A stretch of DNA of 63,966 nt. It comes from JAUILA01 sp964563925. Its GTDB lineage: Bacteria > Bacteroidota > Bacteroidia > Cytophagales > Cyclobacteriaceae. Every line of letters starts with the position of its first letter. Within the stretch, counting starts at the first letter, position 1. A model generated the notes under the pieces. That model was not told the origin of the DNA. It ran no database searches and saw only the letters and a list, made by a program, of their open reading frames with translations. The translations under genes were made by a program, and so were the position numbers. This document shows positions 6,980 through 16,900 of the stretch, piece by piece. The stretch covers positions 1-63,966 of the forward strand of contig CAZLZD010000024.1 of assembly GCA_964563925.1 (NCBI GenBank). Reading direction: 5' to 3'.

Positions 6980-7933
6980 ATGGAACAGAAAAGCGAAAAG
7001 GTTAAGGTATTGATTATTGGTTCCGGTCCGGCGGGCTACACAGCAGCCATATATGCATCAAGGGCCGGGCTTAACCCCGTATTGATCACCGGTGGCGAAC
7101 CGGGTGGTCAGCTGACTACCACGAATGACGTGGAGAATTTCCCGGGCTATCCCGACGGGATCAACGGCCCCCAGATGATGGTCGATTTGCAAAAGCAGGC
7201 AGAGCGTTTCGGAACGGATGTCCGGTACGGACTGGTTACATCGGTGGATTTCTCCGGGTATCCGCACATAGCAAGGGTGGATGACAAGTACGATATCCAT
7301 GCCGATGCAGTTATCATTTCTACCGGCGCCAGTGCCAAGTATCTGGGGCTGCCTTCCGAGGAGAAATACTATAACAAGGGAGTAAGTGCCTGTGCCGTAT
7401 GTGACGGGTTTTTCTACAAAGACAAGGTAGTAGCTGTGGTAGGCGGGGGTGATACCGCCGCTGAGGAAGCCACTTACCTGGCCAATCTCTGTCCGAAGGT
7501 ATACCTGCTCGTCCGGCGCGATGAAATGCGGGCTTCCACCATCATGCAGGAGCGTGTGAAAGCGAAGAAGAATATTGAAATCCTGTGGAATACCGAGACC
7601 GAAGAGATCCTTGGGAACGGAGACGAAGTAACCGGCATGCGGGTCAGGGACAATTCGAACGGAGAAACCCGTGACATTGAGGTGTCGGGCTTTTTTGTGG
7701 CGATCGGTCACAAGCCGAATACCGATATTTTCAGCGAATACCTGGAAATGGATGAAGCCGGGTACCTTAAGGTTATTCCCGGGACCTCAAAGACCAATGT
7801 GGAAGGGGTATTTGTTACCGGTGATGCTGCCGACAAGGTGTATCGCCAGGCGGTCACGGCCGCGGGTACCGGATGCATGGGCGCCCTCGACGCCGAGCGC
7901 TTCCTGGCGGCCAGGGAAATGGAAATAGCCTGA
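6980..7933 (+). CDS. trxB: Thioredoxin-disulfide reductase
   Basis: A 317-residue low-molecular-weight thioredoxin reductase that passes electrons from NADPH through FAD and a redox disulfide to thioredoxin. Visible: N-terminal FAD-binding GSGPAGYTAAIYASRAG (from about residue 13), the redox centre CAVC (Cys138 and Cys141), the NADPH-binding GGGDTAAEEA that follows it, and the C-terminal FAD motif VFVTGDAADKVYRQAVTAAG. Length is typical. It is transcribed alone: a terminator lies before it and a 10-bp stem terminator after it. BshB1 downstream belongs to another low-molecular-weight thiol system. Confidence 0.96.
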   Translation: MEQKSEKVKVLIIGSGPAGYTAAIYASRAGLNPVLITGGEPGGQLTTTNDVENFPGYPDGINGPQMMVDLQKQAERFGTDVRYGLVTSVDFSGYPHIARVDDKYDIHADAVIISTGASAKYLGLPSEEKYYNKGVSACAVCDGFFYKDKVVAVVGGGDTAAEEATYLANLCPKVYLLVRRDEMRASTIMQERVKAKKNIEILWNTETEEILGNGDEVTGMRVRDNSNGETRDIEVSGFFVAIGHKPNTDIFSEYLEMDEAGYLKVIPGTSKTNVEGVFVTGDAADKVYRQAVTAAGTGCMGALDAERFLAAREMEIA

Positions 7934-7954
7934 TAGCCCGCTGAAATTCACTAC

Positions 7955-7981
7955 ACGTCCTGCCGGCTGGCAGGACGTTTT
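7955..7981 (+). terminator. trxB terminator
   Basis: ACGTCCTGCC (7955-7964) pairs perfectly with GGCAGGACGT (7969-7978) around loop GGCT, followed by TTTC, 22 bp after the trxB stop codon. Confidence 0.75.
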
Positions 7982-8016
7982 CATTATCAAACAGACCTCC
8001 AAATAAACCAATCCCA

Positions 8017-8733
8017 ATGAAACTGGATATTCTCGCATTCGCGGCCCATCCCGACGACACCGAACTCAGCTGCTCCGGAACCCTGGCCGCCCACATCGCG
8101 CAGGGAAAATCGGCCGGCGTCGTGGACCTCACCGAAGGGGAAATGGGTACCCGCGGTACGATCTCGGACCGGCGCCGGGAGGCGGCAGATTCAGCCCGGC
8201 TGCTCGGCCTCGCCGTCAGGGAAAACCTGAAGTTTAAGGATGCCCTGTTCCGCAACGATACCGAACACCTCACAGAGGTCGTACGCATGATCCGGCGCTA
8301 CCGGCCCGAGATCGTGCTGGCCAATGCCATCCGTGACCGCCATCCCGACCACGGAAAAGCAGCCGACCTGATCAGGGAAGCCTGCTTCCTGTCGGGCCTC
8401 CGCAAATTTGAAACAACCGACAACGGGGAAGCCCAGGAAGCCTGGCGGCCCCGGAATGTATACCACTACATCCAGAGCATTTATGTAAAGCCCGATATCG
8501 TGGTGGATATCACCGACCACTGGGAAACCAAAATGAACGCAATCAAATGCTTCAAGACCCAGTTCTACGATCCGGACAGTGACGAACCAACCACCTTCAT
8601 CTCCTCGGAAGGTTTCCTGAAATTCCTGGAAGGACGGGCCCGCGAATTCGGCTATGTCACCGGGGTGGAATACGCCGAGGGCTTTACGGTAGACCGGTAT
8701 ATTGGTGTCAGCAACCTCTTTGACCTGCTTTGA
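8017..8733 (+). CDS. bshB1: Bacillithiol biosynthesis deacetylase BshB1
   Basis: A 238-residue member of the PIG-L/LmbE zinc deacetylases. It removes acetyl from N-acetylglucosaminyl-malate, the second step of bacillithiol synthesis. The metal and catalytic motif AHPDDTELSCSG is at residues 10-21, the conserved LTEGEMGTRG follows, and the second metal motif DRHPDHGKA is near residue 110. Length and motif order match BshB1 of Bacteroidota. No bshA or bshC is adjacent. The DUF2721 gene begins one base after its stop codon, so the two are probably co-transcribed. Confidence 0.92.
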   Translation: MKLDILAFAAHPDDTELSCSGTLAAHIAQGKSAGVVDLTEGEMGTRGTISDRRREAADSARLLGLAVRENLKFKDALFRNDTEHLTEVVRMIRRYRPEIVLANAIRDRHPDHGKAADLIREACFLSGLRKFETTDNGEAQEAWRPRNVYHYIQSIYVKPDIVVDITDHWETKMNAIKCFKTQFYDPDSDEPTTFISSEGFLKFLEGRAREFGYVTGVEYAEGFTVDRYIGVSNLFDLL

Positions 8734-8734
8734 T

Positions 8735-9133
8735 ATGCTGGTCAATATCACCACACCCGCCCTTCTCTTTCCGGCCATTTCCCTGCTGCTGCTGGCCTAT
8801 ACCAATCGCTTCCTGGCCATTGCCACGCTGATCCGGAGCCTTAAGAAAGTGTACCAGGATGATCCCAAGCGGGATATTCTCGGACAAATCCATAACCTGA
8901 GACAGCGACTCAACCTCATCAAAAACATGCAGATATTCGGAATCGTCAGTTTCTTCCTCTGCGTAATGAGTATGTTTTTTATCTTTTGGGAAAATGCCCT
9001 GGCCGGAAGCTACATCTTCGGTGCAAGCCTGGTGATGCTGATGATCTCCCTGGCCATTTCCATCCGTGAAATTCAGATCAGTACCCGTGCACTTAACCTC
9101 GAACTCGGGGACATGGAAGTCAGGGAATCTTAA
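8735..9133 (+). CDS. DUF2721 family membrane protein
   Basis: A 132-residue membrane protein starting at the ATG one base after the bshB1 stop. Segments are: an N-terminal hydrophobic helix (LLFPAISLLLLAYTNRFLAI), a charged cytoplasmic helix (RSLKKVYQDDPK and the following amphipathic stretch), then two close transmembrane helices (about residues 67-87 and 91-110) and a charged C terminus. This matches the DUF2721 family, whose function is unknown. Its 3' end overlaps the convergent lipoprotein gene at 9130 by four bases. Confidence 0.75.
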   Translation: MLVNITTPALLFPAISLLLLAYTNRFLAIATLIRSLKKVYQDDPKRDILGQIHNLRQRLNLIKNMQIFGIVSFFLCVMSMFFIFWENALAGSYIFGASLVMLMISLAISIREIQISTRALNLELGDMEVRES

Positions 9134-9915
9134 TCCGGAACGTAGACCCCGTCTGCCGGTTTCTCAAAGGTCTCTCCATCATAAGGCTGATCTGAAAAGG
9201 ACACTTCCGTGAAAACGTGCTCATACCGCTTCGCTCCGAGGGTATCCCCCGTAAACTGGTAGCCCGATAGTTTGCCCGGCATTTCAAGTCCGCCCGCCTT
9301 CACCCAGTCACTGTACCGCAACGCGTTGTAATTCGTCACCTTTTCATTCACAAAGAAGGTCACCGTATACAGCAGCCACTCCAGTTTCCCGCTTTCCGGA
9401 TCCGCCAGTAAAATGTATTCGTCGTCAGGCGCATCACCCACCCCGTCGTCAAAGGAGACTTTCACCGACCGGTATTCGTTGCCTTCAAGCATCCGTGTGC
9501 CGGTGTCCTCGATGTTGATCCCCGGGTCTGACATCAGGAACGGGATCCCGTAAAAATAGAATAACAGGTTATGATAAAACCGGGGGTTCCCGTCAAAAGC
9601 CTCCCGGGAGGGTGCCACCCAGATACCGGTATCATCCCTTCCGAGCGAAAAGGAATCACTTTCTATCACTACTTTTCGGTCTTTCAGGTTAACCTTGTGC
9701 GTTTCCGCCGGTCCGTCCCCGGCCCGTACGGTAAAGGTAAGCGCCTGGTGCTGCTGCCAGGGCACAATGCCCCCGTGGGCGTCCCAGATTTCATGCATCA
9801 TCTGCGGATAGGCATCGTCGCGTTGCGGCAGGTCAGTGGTCGTTCCTTCCCCCGCCTGCTGGCTGCAGCCCGGCGCCAGGAAGATCATCAGTAAAAAGCA
9901 TGTCAGTATTCTCAT
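9130..9915 (-). CDS. Lipoprotein, DUF6503-like
   Basis: A 261-residue predicted lipoprotein: signal peptide MRILTCFLLMIF then lipobox LAPGC (Cys17). The mature part begins with acidic and Thr-rich linker, then WDAHGGIVPW, and repeated beta-strand patterns (AETHKVNLKDRKVVIES, YRSVKVSFDDG, EYILLADPESGKLEWLLY). It resembles LolA-like or DUF6503 Bacteroidota lipoproteins that bind hydrophobic ligands. The family call is from memory of the pattern, not a search. It lies 52 bp downstream of YihY on the same strand. TAATTTTG (9928-9921) ends five bases before its ATG. Confidence 0.6.
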   Translation of the reverse strand: MRILTCFLLMIFLAPGCSQQAGEGTTTDLPQRDDAYPQMMHEIWDAHGGIVPWQQHQALTFTVRAGDGPAETHKVNLKDRKVVIESDSFSLGRDDTGIWVAPSREAFDGNPRFYHNLLFYFYGIPFLMSDPGINIEDTGTRMLEGNEYRSVKVSFDDGVGDAPDDEYILLADPESGKLEWLLYTVTFFVNEKVTNYNALRYSDWVKAGGLEMPGKLSGYQFTGDTLGAKRYEHVFTEVSFSDQPYDGETFEKPADGVYVPD

Positions 9916-9967
9916 AGTATCAAAATTAGAGGTTCAACAGCCGGCGAACCGTCGCGTCGGGGACATT

Positions 9968-10867
9968 TCAGCCGGGTACATGTTCAGAATATTTCTTGGT
10001 ACGGATCTCCTGCTCCTTTTTCTTGATCAGGATGTAGGTAAAGGAAGCCCCGAAATAAACAATCATGGATGAATAGAAAATGAACAGCAGAAGGACCATG
10101 ATCGAGGCAGATGCCCCGAAGAGATTACCCATCTGATCGGTGACCAGCAACAAGCCAAGCAGGTATTTGCCGATCGAAAACAGGATTCCGGTAAACAAAC
10201 CGCCTTTCCATGCCGTACTGAAAGGAATGCGCGCATCCGGAAGAAAGCGGAACAGGATGGCAAACCAGACACTGTAGATCAGCAGGGAGGTTGCCGTACC
10301 CAGGATGACAATGAGGAGTTCGTTGAGCTCAGGGAACATCTGACCGATATAATCTCCTACAAAACTCAGCGCAGTCTCGGCAAATAAGGTAAGCAGCATC
10401 AATATGCTGGCAGCCAGGATCAACAGCAGCGCCATGCCCCGCTGGAGCAGGCGGTGCTTGAGCTTGCGCTGCTGGTTATGCCGGATTGACCACAGCTGAT
10501 GGATCGCAGTCTGGACCACGTAAAAAAGGGTGGTGGCGACAAAGGCAAGGAACACCGTTCCCAGGATCGCATAAAGCACATTGTCGGCCATATCCCGGAA
10601 ATTATTTGCGATCGTGCTTATCTCGTCGGCCGTGGCTTTCCCGAAGGTGAATTCAAGCTGCATGAACAGGTCCTGGCGGATCGTGTCCGCCTTGAAAAAA
10701 TAAAAGCTTAGCAGGTTCACCACCAGAATGGTAATGGGAGGCAGGGAGAAGGTGGTAAAGAAGGACGTGGAGGATGCCAGCAGCAACGGTTGGTTTTTCC
10801 GGAAATGAACCAGCCCTTTTCTCATTACCCGAACGTAAAATTTAATTTTCTCCCACATAGGATGCAT
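9968..10867 (-). CDS. YihY/BrkB family inner-membrane protein
   Basis: A 299-residue integral membrane protein with about six transmembrane helices and the long hydrophobic stretches of the YihY/virulence factor BrkB family (once called ribonuclease BN in error). It has FFTTFSLPPITILVVNLL near the N terminus, a helical stretch AIHQLWSIRHNQQRKLKHRL, and WKGGLFTGILFSIGKYLLG later. The C terminus ends in a basic tail (IKKKEQEIRTKKY). The function is unsettled. The start could be ATG 10867 or, nine bases later, ATG 10858. It diverges from the SDR at 10974. Confidence 0.85.
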   Translation of the reverse strand: MHPMWEKIKFYVRVMRKGLVHFRKNQPLLLASSTSFFTTFSLPPITILVVNLLSFYFFKADTIRQDLFMQLEFTFGKATADEISTIANNFRDMADNVLYAILGTVFLAFVATTLFYVVQTAIHQLWSIRHNQQRKLKHRLLQRGMALLLILAASILMLLTLFAETALSFVGDYIGQMFPELNELLIVILGTATSLLIYSVWFAILFRFLPDARIPFSTAWKGGLFTGILFSIGKYLLGLLLVTDQMGNLFGASASIMVLLLFIFYSSMIVYFGASFTYILIKKKEQEIRTKKYSEHVPG

Positions 10868-10973
10868 TTATTCTATATGAAATAACAGATATCATAGTCA
10901 ATTGTATAAAGAAAAGCAACGTTTTCCGGGAACCGAACAAATAACGCCGGCTCAGGTTATATGAAAAAAACCA

Positions 10974-11675
10974 ATGCCAAAAACAATACTGATAGTAGGA
11001 GGGACCTCCGGAATAGGTAACGCAATCACTGAAAACCTGGCCCGTAACGGGGACCATGACCTCCATGTGGTCGCACGAAACAAACCGGAAAGCCCCATAG
11101 ACGGGGTGACTTATCACCAGGGGGATGTACTGGATGAGTCATTTTCATTTGACGGGGGTGAAGTGCTGGACGGACTGGTCTATTGTCCGGGTTCCATAAA
11201 CCTCAAACCATTTCAGCAGCTTTCCAAGAAGGATTTTAACGCGGACTTTGCCATCAATGTGCTGGGTGCCGTTCATGTATTGCGACAGCTCGAAAAGCCA
11301 CTCAAAAAATCCGGTAACGGCTCGGTGGTCCTGTTCAGTACTGTGGCCGTCGCGCAGGGAATGCCCTATCATACGTCAACCGCCGCAGCCAAAGGCGCCC
11401 TTGAAGGCATGGCCCGGTCACTTGCATCTGAATGGGCACCCAAGGTCAGGATCAACCTGATCGCCCCTTCAATCACCGATACCCCCATGGCATCCCAGAT
11501 CCTGAAGAATGAAGAACGCAAAAAAATGTCTGCCAAACGGCATCCGCTCGACCGGGTGGGCACCCCCGGAGATATTGCGGCCATGGCCTCGTTTCTGATT
11601 TCAGATGAATCGTCCTGGATGACCGGACAGACCCTTGGTGTGGACGGTGGTATGTCGACCCTGCGGGGACTCTGA
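10974..11675 (+). CDS. SDR-family oxidoreductase with altered active site
   Basis: A 233-residue short-chain dehydrogenase/reductase. It has the N-terminal nucleotide motif GGTSGIGNAI, an NVLGAVHVL stretch where the NAG region sits, the strand VVLFSTVAV carrying the catalytic Ser, and RINLIAPSITDTPM plus GQTLGVDGG at the C terminus. Aligning the following helix (KGALEGMARSLASEWAP) puts Thr where the catalytic Tyr of YxxxK should be (TAAAK). A Tyr does lie eight residues before that Lys, recalling the wider spacing in FabI-type SDRs. Substrate unknown. A partial duplicate of its 3' end follows. Confidence 0.8.
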   Translation: MPKTILIVGGTSGIGNAITENLARNGDHDLHVVARNKPESPIDGVTYHQGDVLDESFSFDGGEVLDGLVYCPGSINLKPFQQLSKKDFNADFAINVLGAVHVLRQLEKPLKKSGNGSVVLFSTVAVAQGMPYHTSTAAAKGALEGMARSLASEWAPKVRINLIAPSITDTPMASQILKNEERKKMSAKRHPLDRVGTPGDIAAMASFLISDESSWMTGQTLGVDGGMSTLRGL

Positions 11676-11755
11676 CGCTCACCCGGACCGACGCTTGGAG
11701 TTGTTCGAAGGAATGGAGACCCTGTGGGGACTCTAATGCTTCACCCGGACCGACG
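11649..11755. repeat. Direct duplication at SDR/lacI 3' junction
   Basis: 11649-11693 and 11710-11755 are about 45-bp direct repeats with a few differences, 61-62 bp apart. Copy 1 contains the SDR C-terminal codons (GMSTLRGL stop). Copy 2 would read GMETLWGL stop in the same sense and also encodes, on the minus strand, the last residues of the LacI regulator. Confidence 0.8.
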
Positions 11756-12773
11756 AGCCGCGGACGATCATTTCCGTGTGGAAGGTTTTGTGTACAGGGG
11801 GAAGCTCTTCGTCTTCGCTGGCCTCAATGTCCCGGATAAGCAGTCGTGCCGCCTCCTGGCCCATCTCGAATCCCGGCTGAGATACCGTGCTGATCGTGGG
11901 TTCTGTCATGGAGGTAAACTGCCAGTTGCTGAACCCTACCACACCAATATCATCGGGTACTTTCAGTCCCCTTTCCTTGATGGCATGCATGGCTCCCAGT
12001 GCGGTTATGTCGTTGTTCGCAAAGATCGCGTCGGGCATGGTCCCGGATTGGTTCAGGAATTCCGTAACCAGTTTTTTCGTGTGCTCCAGGTCGGTGGAAA
12101 TCTCGTCCTTGATGATCATGTTTTCCGAATAGGAGAGGCCGCTGTCCTCCAGGGCTTTTTTGTATCCCTGCGCCCGCTCACGGGTGAGGTCCAGGTTGGA
12201 TGGCCCTGCGATATGCACTATGCGTGAATATCCCTGCTCAATCAGATGCCGTGTCGCCTGATACCCTCCCTGGAAATCATCCACCAGGACAGTACTCGAT
12301 TCGAAGGCATCACATTTACGGTCAAAGAATACAATGGGTACACCGCGGCGGTGTACCGATTCTATATGGGCATAATCTTTGGTCTCTTTGGAAATAGACA
12401 TCAGAATGCCGTCTACCCGGTTGTTGAACAAGGCCTGTGTGTCCAGGACTTCCCGCTCGTAGGACTCATTGGATTGCGAGATGATCACACTGTACCCGGC
12501 CCCGTAGGCAATGTCTTCGATTCCGCTGATGACCGTGGAAAAGAAAAAGTGGACGATCTCCGGGATGATCACCCCGATGGTGTTGGTCTTACGATGCCTC
12601 AGACTGAGCGCAATACTGTTTGGCTGGTAATTTAATTCCTCTGCCAGCCTGGTGACAGCCTTTTTAGTCTCCATGCTGATGTCCGGGTGATCCTTGAGTG
12701 CACGTGACACGGTGGAGGGCGAAATTCCCAGCTCCTTCGCAAGATCTTTAATGGTAACCTGACTACTTCTCAA
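11733..12773 (-). CDS. LacI-family transcriptional regulator
   Basis: A 346-residue regulator with an N-terminal helix-turn-helix (VTIKDLAKELGISPSTVSRA), hinge helix (NYQPNSIALSLR) and periplasmic-binding-protein-like effector domain (TIGVIIPEIVHFFFSTVISG ... AIFANNDITALGAM ... VPDDIGVVGFSNW). The start appears to be TTG at 12773, because an in-frame stop lies four codons upstream and no ATG precedes the HTH. It is divergent from the SusE/F-like gene at 13164, and a LacI-type palindrome lies between them at 13039. It probably represses the alpha-glucan locus, relieved by an oligosaccharide or monosaccharide. Confidence 0.93.
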   Translation of the reverse strand: MRSSQVTIKDLAKELGISPSTVSRALKDHPDISMETKKAVTRLAEELNYQPNSIALSLRHRKTNTIGVIIPEIVHFFFSTVISGIEDIAYGAGYSVIISQSNESYEREVLDTQALFNNRVDGILMSISKETKDYAHIESVHRRGVPIVFFDRKCDAFESSTVLVDDFQGGYQATRHLIEQGYSRIVHIAGPSNLDLTRERAQGYKKALEDSGLSYSENMIIKDEISTDLEHTKKLVTEFLNQSGTMPDAIFANNDITALGAMHAIKERGLKVPDDIGVVGFSNWQFTSMTEPTISTVSQPGFEMGQEAARLLIRDIEASEDEELPPVHKTFHTEMIVRGSSVRVKH

Positions 12774-13038
12774 AGATGAAAATTATTTTACTCCAAGATA
12801 CGGAAAATCATTCATTCTATCTCCCATCCTGAATAATAAGTGCAGCGTATTTTCTTCGGTCCGCAACTTGGCGGAAGCCGTCTGCCCTGGCATTCCGGAG
12901 TCCCTGACAGGCACCGTCTGACGCAAGGTAAAAAGTGATATTCCGGCCCGGGACTTTCTGTCGTGAACCGTGTGACCGGCGAACCTTTTTCATTAAAAAC
13001 ATTGTTAACCAAATGCCGCGCAATAAAAAATATGTTAT

Positions 13039-13052
13039 CGAAAACGATTGCG
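13039..13052. promoter_or_regulatory. LacI-type operator, divergent region
   Basis: CGAAAACGATTGCG is a near-palindrome centred on CG, and the symmetry extends outward to TTATCG...CGATAA at 13035-13056. Its reverse complement CGCAATCGTTTTCG matches the two sites before susC (17690, 17702). It lies about 270 bp upstream of the LacI start and 110 bp before the SusE/F-like gene. I see no other clear element in the rest of 12774-13163. Confidence 0.6.
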
Positions 13053-13163
13053 ATAATTGATCTGTTAAAATAAAGTCTAATATGTTATGAGTGTTGAAAA
13101 ACTGTTATTATTATTGATAACAGTATAATTGCGTCAATCGCTTTATAAATAAAATAAACCCTT

Positions 13164-13877
13164 ATGAAGAATACTTTTACTCTTTTAATGTTGGTGTCCG
13201 CCGGGATGTTTTCCCTGACCTCCTGTGACAATGGTAATGCGGACGTTGTGCTGCGTGACTCTGCCCCGATAATCGAACTTATGGGTACTCCGGGAGTGGT
13301 CGAATCCGGAGCTCCTTTGCAATTTACGGCCAAGCTGACCGACGGGGCATCCGAAGATTTGTCCAAAAGTCCGCTCGCAGGTTATTCCTACACCGTGACG
13401 GATACGGCTTCAGCTACGGAAGTGGTTTCGGTTAATGAGTCCATTTCGGGACGTACGGCTTCGATCGATGTAAGCATTGAGACCGGAGATATTGCCCAGG
13501 GTGTGTACGAAGTTGTTTTCACAGCCACTGATCAGGCTAACCTGAGCAGCGTTTCTCAGTTTTATACAGAGGTACTGGAGTGCCCGGATCCGGCAAGCTC
13601 CATTGGTATCATCGGCACGGCTGCTGATGGCTGGGATCAGGATGTGGACCTTACCCAGGATGATACGAATCCGTTTATCTGGACGGCCACGATGGTGCTC
13701 AACGAAGGTGAAGCGAAATTCCGCCAGGACAATGGCTGGGCGGTAAACTGGGGTGACGATGCATTTCCCTCAGGAAGCGGCACCCAGGACGGTCCGAATA
13801 TTCCGGTCCCTGCAGGTGAATACGAAATTACCTTCAATACCTGTACGGGCGCTTATTCCTTTACGGAAGTAGATTAA
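13164..13877 (+). CDS. SusE/SusF-like glycan-binding lipoprotein
   Basis: A 237-residue lipoprotein with signal peptide and lipobox LTSC (Cys21). An Ig-like domain (about residues 33-135, PIIELMGTPGVVESGAPLQF) is followed by a C-terminal module (about 143-237). That module has GIIGTAADGWDQDVDL, WTATMVLNEGEAKFRQDNGW and PAGEYEITFNTCTGAYSF. It is typical of SusE/SusF C-terminal starch-binding modules, which hold alpha-glucan at the cell surface through aromatic residues. It is shorter than classical SusE (~387), having one binding module. It is the first gene of the locus, with the LacI operator upstream and the amylase 55 bp downstream. Confidence 0.75.
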   Translation: MKNTFTLLMLVSAGMFSLTSCDNGNADVVLRDSAPIIELMGTPGVVESGAPLQFTAKLTDGASEDLSKSPLAGYSYTVTDTASATEVVSVNESISGRTASIDVSIETGDIAQGVYEVVFTATDQANLSSVSQFYTEVLECPDPASSIGIIGTAADGWDQDVDLTQDDTNPFIWTATMVLNEGEAKFRQDNGWAVNWGDDAFPSGSGTQDGPNIPVPAGEYEITFNTCTGAYSFTEVD

Positions 13878-13890
13878 TTAACATACGAAC

Positions 13891-13913
13891 AAAGAGCCCG
13901 CCAAGGGCTCTTT
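13891..13913 (+). terminator. Intra-locus hairpin
   Basis: AAAGAGCCC (13891-13899) pairs with GGGCTCTTT (13905-13913) around GCCAA, with only TTTACGTTT after it. It may be a weak terminator or a 3'-end stabilising stem that raises expression of the binding protein over the amylase. Confidence 0.5.
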
Positions 13914-13932
13914 ACGTTTAAACCCACCTCGA

Positions 13933-16900
13933 ATGAACAGGATTTGGAGCTGGGCATGGGTTCTTTTACTCCTGCCCCTAAATGCGATGGCTCAGGAAGG
14001 GTTGATTTCAATTCAGCCTTCCGGTGCAAGCGGAGACGATGAAATAACCCTTATCTACGATGCCTCTCTCGGAGAAACGGCTCTCATAGGTGCCGAAAAG
14101 GTTTATATGCATTCCGGGGTAATCACCGAAGGGCCGGACGGAACCAGCTGGCAGTATGTGGTGGGTAACTGGGGACAGGACGATGGTGTCGGCGAAATGA
14201 CCAAAGTCGATGGGGAGGAGAATAAATGGCAGATCACCCTTTCACCTTCTGCCAGGGCGTATTATAGTGTGCCGGAAGGGGAGACGATCTTCCGCCTGGC
14301 CATGGTGTTTCGCAATGCCAACGGAAGCTCTGAGGGCAAAGGAACCCCGGGCACCTACGGATGGGGCCAGGTGGCCGGAAACAATGACATTTTCGTTACC
14401 CTCACCACCGGGAGCTTCGTGCAGATAACGGCTCCTGCCAATGAGGAATTGTTTGTACCTTCAACGGAGACGGTGACATTCTCCGCTGAGGCTTCTTCCG
14501 AAGTGACCTCCATGACACTCTCCATGGATGAAGGGTCGGGATTCTCCGAGGTGGCCAGTGTGAACAGCGGTACAGACATAAGCTACGAATATACCCCTGT
14601 ATCCTCCGGAACAGTAGTAGTCCGGGTCTCTGCGATCATTGACGGGGAAACCGTCGAGTCTGAACGTACCTACACCATCAATGTGATCCCGGTCACCAAT
14701 GAGGCGCCCTTGCCTGACGGTGCGGTTAAAGGTATTAATTATGTGGACGCCAATTCGGTAATCCTGGTGCTTGAAGCACCTTTTAAGGAATTTGTGTATG
14801 TGGTGGGTGATTTCAATAACTGGGAAGTCAGGAATGATTACCTGATGAACAAAGCACCCGGGACAGACCTGTTCTGGCTGGAGGTAAACGGACTAACGGC
14901 CGGCCAGAAATATGTATTCCAGTACTGGGTGGATGGAACCATACGAATAGGGGATCCGTATGCCGACGAAGTGGCCGATGCGGATGACGATCCGTTTATA
15001 TCATCCGCCGTGCATCCCAATATCGCGCCTTATGACAAACCCTATGGTCCGGCCAGTGTGCTCCAGACGAATCAGCAACCGTTTAACTGGGCTGCGTCAG
15101 AAGGCACCTGGACCCCTCCGCCGGCCGACAACCTGATCGTGTATGAATTGCTGCTCCGAGACTTCCTGGGCAGCCATTCCTACGACGACCTCATTGATAC
15201 TCTTGACTACCTTGACCGGTTGGGAGTGAATGCGATCGAACTCATGCCCGTCATGGAATTTGAGGGAAATATTTCCTGGGGATATAATCCGTCCTATTTC
15301 TTTGCCGTGGACAAGTACTACGGTACCAAGAATGATTTCAAGCGGTTTGTCCAGGCCGCCCATCAGCGTGGCATTGCCGTGATCATGGACATGGTACTCA
15401 ACCATGCGTTTGGCGAAAGCCCGCTGGTCCGTATGTATATCAACAACGGGGTTCCCACGCCGGAAAGCCCGTGGTTTAACCAGCAGGCGAGACACCCCTT
15501 CAATGTGGGGTACGATTTCAACCATGAGAGCCAGTACACCAAAGATTTTGTCGACAGTGTCAATCATTACTGGATGTCGGAATACCATGTCGACGGATAT
15601 CGTTTTGACCTGAGTAAAGGATTTACACAGACCAATAACCCGGATGACGTGGGTGCCTGGTCGGCCTATGATGCCTCTCGTGTGGCCATTCTCAAGCGAA
15701 TGGCAGAAGCAATGCGGGATGATTACCCTGAGTCGTATGTTATCCTCGAGCACTTTGCCGATAATACGGAGGAAACCGAACTGGCTGCGAATAACATGCT
15801 CCTTTGGAGGAACATGAATTTTCCGTATCATGAAGCCCTGGCTGGTTTCCCCGGAGATTTCTCGGGAGCTGCGGCAAAGACCCATGTGTCCTACATGGAA
15901 AGCCACGATGAGGAACGCGCGCTTTTTGAAGCCTACCTCAAAGGTACTTCCCTGGGCTATTACAGTACCACTGATACGACCATTCTGCTGGAAAGAGCCA
16001 AGATGGCCGCCGCATTCTTCTTTACGCTTCCCGGACCGAAAATGCTTTGGCAGTTCGGCGAGCTGGGGTATGACGTAGAACTGAATGATGACCGGCTGGC
16101 TCCAAAGCCTTTGCCGTGGGGCAACGGCGGACTTGGCTATTACACGGATGAGGAAAGGGGCTATCTGTATGATGTCTACGCAGCCATTCTCAATTTGAAG
16201 AAGCAATATGGCGAAGAGTGGAATGACGCCAGCTACTCCTATGATTTCAACGGCAATTTTCGCGGTATAGAGATTGATGCGGCTTCGGTGGATTTCACCA
16301 TTGTCGGTAATTTCGGGCTGACCGAAGAAAGCCAGGACGTATCGTTTACGTCATCCGGGACCTGGTATGATTTCTTCAGCGATGCCACAATCACCGTGGA
16401 CGGAACAAGTGAAATGCTGACCCTGCAGCCCGGAGAATTCCATATTTACACCAGCCAGGACCTTGGCGGGTCGTATGAGAATGTAGTGGAGGTATTCCAG
16501 GTCCCCATTGCTATCAATCCCATGCCGTTCACGAAGGATGATCCCATTACGATCCGGTTTGATGCGTCCAGGGCCAATCCCGACGGAACGGCCGGACTGG
16601 TTGGTGCCTCTGAGGTATTTCTTGTTTCGGGTACAGTTGTGGAGCCGGGAGCAGGCCGTCAATTGACCAATGTCGTGGATGGTGCTGCCGGTCAGATGAC
16701 CCTGGTGGACGGAGAAACCGATATATGGGAGATCACTCTGACGCCTTCCGACTACTTTGGCGTTACCGGCGAAACAGACATATACCGGTTAGGTATGTAT
16801 TTCAGGGATGGATCGGGGAATCTTGGTAAAGGGTTCCGTGGAGAAACCATTTTCGTGAACGTGCTTATTGACGGGAATATGGTGGAAATAACGCCCGCAC

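Noticed and set aside
15097..16206. Open frame of 369 codons on the minus strand opposite the amylase
   Set aside because: It lies wholly inside a gene with clear GH13 motifs, has no family pattern and no start context; it is a by-product of the codon use of the real gene.
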